A DNA stretch of 64,000 nucleotides, from the NCBI GenBank assembly GCA_949987705.1, contig CATLJY010000250.1:222746-286745 (forward strand), written 5' to 3'. The notes under the pieces were generated by a model. The model was not told the DNA's origin and searched no databases. It worked only from the letters and a program-made list of their open reading frames with translations. Positions 60,748 through 64,000 of the stretch are shown piece after piece (within the stretch, counting starts at the first letter, position 1; the number at the start of each line of letters is the position of its first letter). This DNA comes from Thereva unica (lineage: Eukaryota; Arthropoda; Insecta; Diptera; Therevidae). The position numbers were made by a program, and so were the translations under genes.

Positions 60748-62520
60748 GAAAATTTTTTTGGAAAATCAAGGAGGCGTTGAAAAAAAAGAAAAAAAGAAAA
60801 AAAGTTTTGCTGGGGAGAATTCTGGAAAAAATCGAGGAAAGCAGAAGTTTTTTTAAATTTTCACGAAAAAAAAAGAAATAGTTTTTGAAAATTTCGGTGG
60901 AAAGCATCCGAAGGAAAAAAAAAAGTTTCTGTACCGGGTGTCTCTGAGTGTCGGACCATATCTCGATTTTCTGACGGTGGGCGAAATCAAGACAACAAGC
61001 CCCTGTTCTGGTGTGGATGTGGGAAAGGACCCTCTGGAATGGTGTAATATTTTCATCGATAAGAGTAACCCTCGAAAAAGTTGCGACTAAAGGAACAAGG
61101 AATCTGGAGAGGTAGTCTTACCCATCATTAAGGATCCTTAACCAAAGAAGCCCAGGTATACTTTATATAAAATTATATTATTGCGTCATATATTACGGAG
61201 AGGCTGAAGAAAAACGTAACCACAACCCGTGGCAGCTAGTTCCTGTAGCACTGCCCCTTTGGCCTAGTAGAGACGAGTAGGTACCATTTGCGAGAGTGCT
61301 CAATGGTATTAGCTCCAGCGTCATCGTTAAAGAGCTAATTTGGACCAGTTTACTGAAGGAAGTGGTGCGGTTAACCGTCGAGAAGCAAAACGGTTATTGT
61401 ATATCAAAAATTGTTAATTGTATTTGCTCATGACGTTTACACTACAAAGTTGCATTATTTACGCTATCGAGTTGGCAGCCAAAGGATTTCGATTTTAATT
61501 TTTGGCTCTTGAAAGATTAAAGTAAGATTTGTTTTTGGAAAAAAAGAAGAAGGAAAAAAAAACAGACGAGTGAAGTTTTTGCATATTCTAGTTTTTTTGT
61601 GTTGATTTTAGAAACTTAAGTTTTGATTTTTGACTGACTATATTGGTGTTTGAAAATATTTTATTCCACATTATGGTGTTGACCAGTTTTCGGGTTAGGT
61701 TTTGTGTTATAAGTAGCTGGCTGTAAGTACGATTAGATCTATTATTAAGGTTTTATGGAAGTAGTTACCACATCTTACTAAGGTATTGCTACCATGTCGT
61801 TTTTTTGATTAAGTTATCGGTCCGAATTAGATTTGTTAATAAGATTTGGTATGCGGAGTTACGACAATTTATGTAATGTATTACGGTCATTTTGCGTTGG
61901 AAAATTTAAATTTCTTTTAGGTAGCTCTTAAACGAATTTTGTAGTTAATTTAACCTCGTTGTACCAATAATGTAAAAAGGCCAACTGATCAGTTTTCCTT
62001 CTATACGAATAGTTGACTGTCTATTTTAATTTTTAAACTATAGTACTTTGTTGTTGATCTATACGATGGTTTAATGGTTTTTATAACTGAAATTATGGAT
62101 TGTTGATGTTTTTTTAAGTTTTTTTAAATAAATGAATGTCGTACCTGTAGATGTGTGTGGTTAGTCGTTATAGTTATTCTTTCAGCATGACAGGCTAGGA
62201 GAAACAGGATGGGCTAGCGGCAGGATCAATCTCTCTTCCGCCCGCACTTTTCAGGTGTAGGCATCTTACCTTCTCTCCCTCTTAGGTACTCCCCGTTCGC
62301 CAAGCTGGGAGCACGCTCACAGACAGGTAAGTGGTGATGACACACTTCGATAGGTGGTACTCAATACTCCACGACCCCCCGGCGAGCCAGCCCTACTTTT
62401 GAGGCCCGGGGTACCGCTTTGAATGTTCAGGTTGCTTTTGGAGTTTGGTTCAAATTTTTGGTTTTTGTTTGTGAACCTGAAGTTGGCTCTTCGGGCACCC
62501 AACCCAGGGTTCACGTAACA
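60687..62520 (+). mobile_element. 5' LTR of a third, tRNA-Lys-primed LTR element
   Basis: The inner edge (...GGTTCACGTAACA) is fixed by the primer binding site two bases later. The proposed outer edge is TGTAACGGCGGGGGC, giving TGTAA-type ends as in the LTR at 7598-8945, but the resulting 1.83 kb is long and the outer edge is uncertain. Near the end, CTTCGGGCACCCAACCC parallels CTTCGTGCCCCGGCAC in the other LTR. Features seen are a TATA-like CTTTATATAAAATT at 61161, AAATAAATGAATG at about 62128, and the splice-donor-like GACAGGTAAGTGG at 62320-62335. Confidence 0.5.
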
Positions 62521-62522
62521 AA

Positions 62523-62540
62523 TGGCGCCCAACGAGGGCT
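62523..62540 (+). promoter_or_regulatory. Primer binding site, tRNA-Lys type
   Basis: TGGCGCCCAACGAGGGCT matches the complement of the tRNA-Lys(CTT) 3' end for the first 12 bases (TGGCGCCCAACG). It gives the plus orientation of the element that continues beyond the window. Confidence 0.75.
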
Positions 62541-62929
62541 TTTATGCCCTTAACAGTCCTGCACGGACAACATTTGGAGTTTAAATTTATCGGATTTTTT
62601 TTGGTAGGTCCGGCTTACCACTAATGCCTTCACGGCTGTACTTTTCTTGATTTTATATGAGATCGAAGTGCATCACCACTACGTATTTGGCTCGTCGGGG
62701 CTACAGCAGTACCGCGAAGCTTTAGTCCCTATCCTTTTCTTGATTTACTATCCGTCTAAATTATGAGTTAATTTTATTTTGCTTTTACCTTTCGTCTGAT
62801 CCATAACGCGGTAGCTTCTTCCGTTTTTCTTTGGTACTGACTTCGTACCCTACACGCCTTCGCGTCTTGCTGTTCGCTTGGCTATGCGTGATGGTGTAGT
62901 CGGGGTGATCCCCTGTCCTGTTTCTTGGG

Positions 62930-63266
62930 TTGGCGGCTTTGGTATCAGGCGTGATACCGCCTGCCACTGCGTCGGTCCGAGAGCAGGATTCCCTATTTTT
63001 TCGTTCTCTTCGGGGGGTTTGTAGAGGTGTTACACGGGCTTAACCGTCTCTGCTATCAGGCGTGATACCGCCTGGCACTGCGCCCCGTGGACATCTTGGG
63101 AATCCATCCGGTTCATTAATTTTTTATTTTTTCGATATTTGGTCGAAATTTAGTGATGGCAGGTTGTTGGTTTGTTGGGGTGCACCTCTGGGATGTATCA
63201 CGGGCTTAACCGTCTCTGCTATCAGGCGTGATACCGCCTGGCACTGCGCCCCGTGGACATCCTTGA
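62930..63266 (+). repeat. Three repeated hairpins in the leader of the third LTR element
   Basis: TATCAGGCGTGATACCGCCTG occurs at about 62944, 63054 and 63220, each followed by a GCACTGCG/CCACTGCG phrase. CAGGCG and CGCCTG can pair as a 6-bp stem with a TGATAC loop. The second and third copies sit in a longer repeated block (GGGCTTAACCGTCTCTGC to CGCCCCGTGGACATC) of about 70 bp, with period ~166 bp. The position between primer site and gag is where packaging signals lie in LTR elements, but that function is inference. Confidence 0.8.
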
Positions 63267-63944
63267 GGGTCATGCCGCGTTGCTCCACCTGCCTTGCTTT
63301 TATATTATGTTTCTTCGCTCTCCCGTCTGTCCCTTCCTGCTGATTGATTTTCCGTGGTGTAGCTCAGCTGTGGTTGGACAGCGGGTCGAGTTGACAGATG
63401 TCCGAAATTCTTTTTATTTTAGGAAGAAGTTTCCTTATTGTTTCGAGGGCGTCCCTTGAGGAGCGGGGGTAGGCTGAGGTGCCTCCGAGGTCATCGGTGG
63501 TACTTGACCGTGGCTGTGGGTTGTTTCCTTATAGTGTAGTTTAGAGATGATTTAGCGTATGGTCTCAACGACTGGAGGTCATTGAGCCAGTACGTAGTTT
63601 GAGTGAGATAATCAAGTTATGATCGAAGGTGGTACAGCCACCTACAACTGCCACCCTTGACTTCGGCCACCAGGAGTTTTGGGCGAGAGAGATCGTTCCG
63701 CGGCGGCCGTCATTGAATTTGAGTCGTCACGATTTAAGAATAGTATTGTTGTTATCTTAGTGAGGATTAGCTTAGCGAACCGCAATTTTAAATAGGTATT
63801 AAGGTGTAGTTGATTTTTGAGATTTGATGGTCGAATAGACTTAATTTTTCGCATATTATAGCATCTGGAGTTATCGTAATTTAAGATTTTTGATCGCTTA
63901 TTTGTTAAGTATCGTACGTTAATGATAAGAAAAATCCTTTAAAG
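63267..63944 (+). other. Remainder of the leader, no gene recognised
   Basis: This is mixed-composition sequence with TTTTATTTTAGGAAGAAG near 63413, a possible splice acceptor. No motif-bearing frame was found. Consistent with a long untranslated leader of about 1.4 kb after the primer binding site. Confidence 0.35.
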
Positions 63945-64000
63945 ATGGATCTACTAAAAGAAACCAAAGTTATACTAAAATCACTAATTGTATCAAGTCC
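63945..64000 (+). CDS. Possible gag start of the third LTR element, cut by the window edge
   Basis: ATG at 63945 opens a frame reading MDLLKETKVILKSLIVSS to the end of the window. It is the first ATG after a long AT-rich leader end and has an AAAG context. Only 18 codons are visible, so the gag assignment is positional. Confidence 0.25.
   Translation, partial: MDLLKETKVILKSLIVSS

Noticed and set aside
1..64000. Bacterial operons, Shine-Dalgarno sites, riboswitches or rho-independent terminators
   Set aside because: The element content is metazoan. Apparent matches are chance or palindromic transposon ends.

Overview
The window looks like an AT-rich insect (or other arthropod) nuclear genome segment made almost entirely of transposable elements. 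I found no convincing host gene, no rRNA gene, no CRISPR array and no bacterial operon structure. The arthropod assignment rests on the element mix: an R1-clade LINE with overlapping gag and pol frames, BEL/Pao and gypsy-type LTR elements primed by tRNA-Lys and tRNA-Leu, an RTE LINE, several CR1/Jockey-type LINEs, a mariner, a hAT-like element, and Helitrons with a TCNTTACTAATATTATAAA 5' end. The species cannot be fixed from the sequence alone.

Layout. 1-605: a degenerate tRNA-Lys-like sequence and AT-rich DNA. 605-3703: a large palindrome whose loop carries a 1.46-kb Helitron with 121-bp internal repeats. 3704-5200: a dispersed repeat and a 58-bp tandem array. 5220-8945: two related LTRs in opposite orientation, the second with a tRNA-Lys primer binding site, and a 440-bp MITE with TTA duplications. 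9028-14102: a nearly complete R1-clade LINE (minus strand) inserted in a (TA)n microsatellite. 14151-16855: a DNA transposon with ~355-bp terminal inverted repeats and a broken, unclassified transposase. 16985-17998: a 1-kb near-perfect hairpin element. 17999-21709: a (TA)n tract holding an internally deleted mariner and a 2.7-kb Helitron with about 18 copies of a 118-bp repeat. 21710-29799: mostly unrecognised AT-rich DNA with LINE fragments, a gypsy integrase relic, a TIR element and a 148-bp tandem array.

29800-43435 is a four-level nest. A hAT-like element with an 8-bp target duplication contains a BEL element. The BEL element contains a CR1/Jockey-type LINE, a MITE and a LINE 3' end. The CR1/Jockey-type LINE contains a full-length RTE LINE whose 991-codon frame is intact. 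44431-45435 is a second, 5' fragment of that RTE, split by a 368-bp insertion with a 9-bp duplication. 45709-54000 is the 5' end of a gypsy-like element (LTR, tRNA-Leu primer site, start of gag) invaded by a plus-strand LINE, which is itself invaded by a minus-strand LINE and a LINE 3' fragment.

54179-60747 is a second BEL element with an uninterrupted 1740-codon gag-pol frame and a small downstream ORF, but no 3' LTR that I can find. From 60687 another LTR element begins (LTR, tRNA-Lys primer site, leader with repeated hairpins) and its first gag codons run off the right edge.

Functionally the genes work only for the elements themselves: gag-type RNA-binding proteins, apurinic-type endonucleases, reverse transcriptases, RNase H, integrases and transposases. 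Insertion order can be read from target-site duplications and interrupted frames. The two most intact coding units are the RTE ORF (35720-38695) and the BEL gag-pol (55128-60350). The R1 ORF2 carries only one in-frame stop. No clearly new biological system was found. The most unusual structures are the two large palindromes, the use of (TA)n tracts as landing sites, the satellite-bearing Helitron family and the repeated hairpins in the last LTR element's leader.
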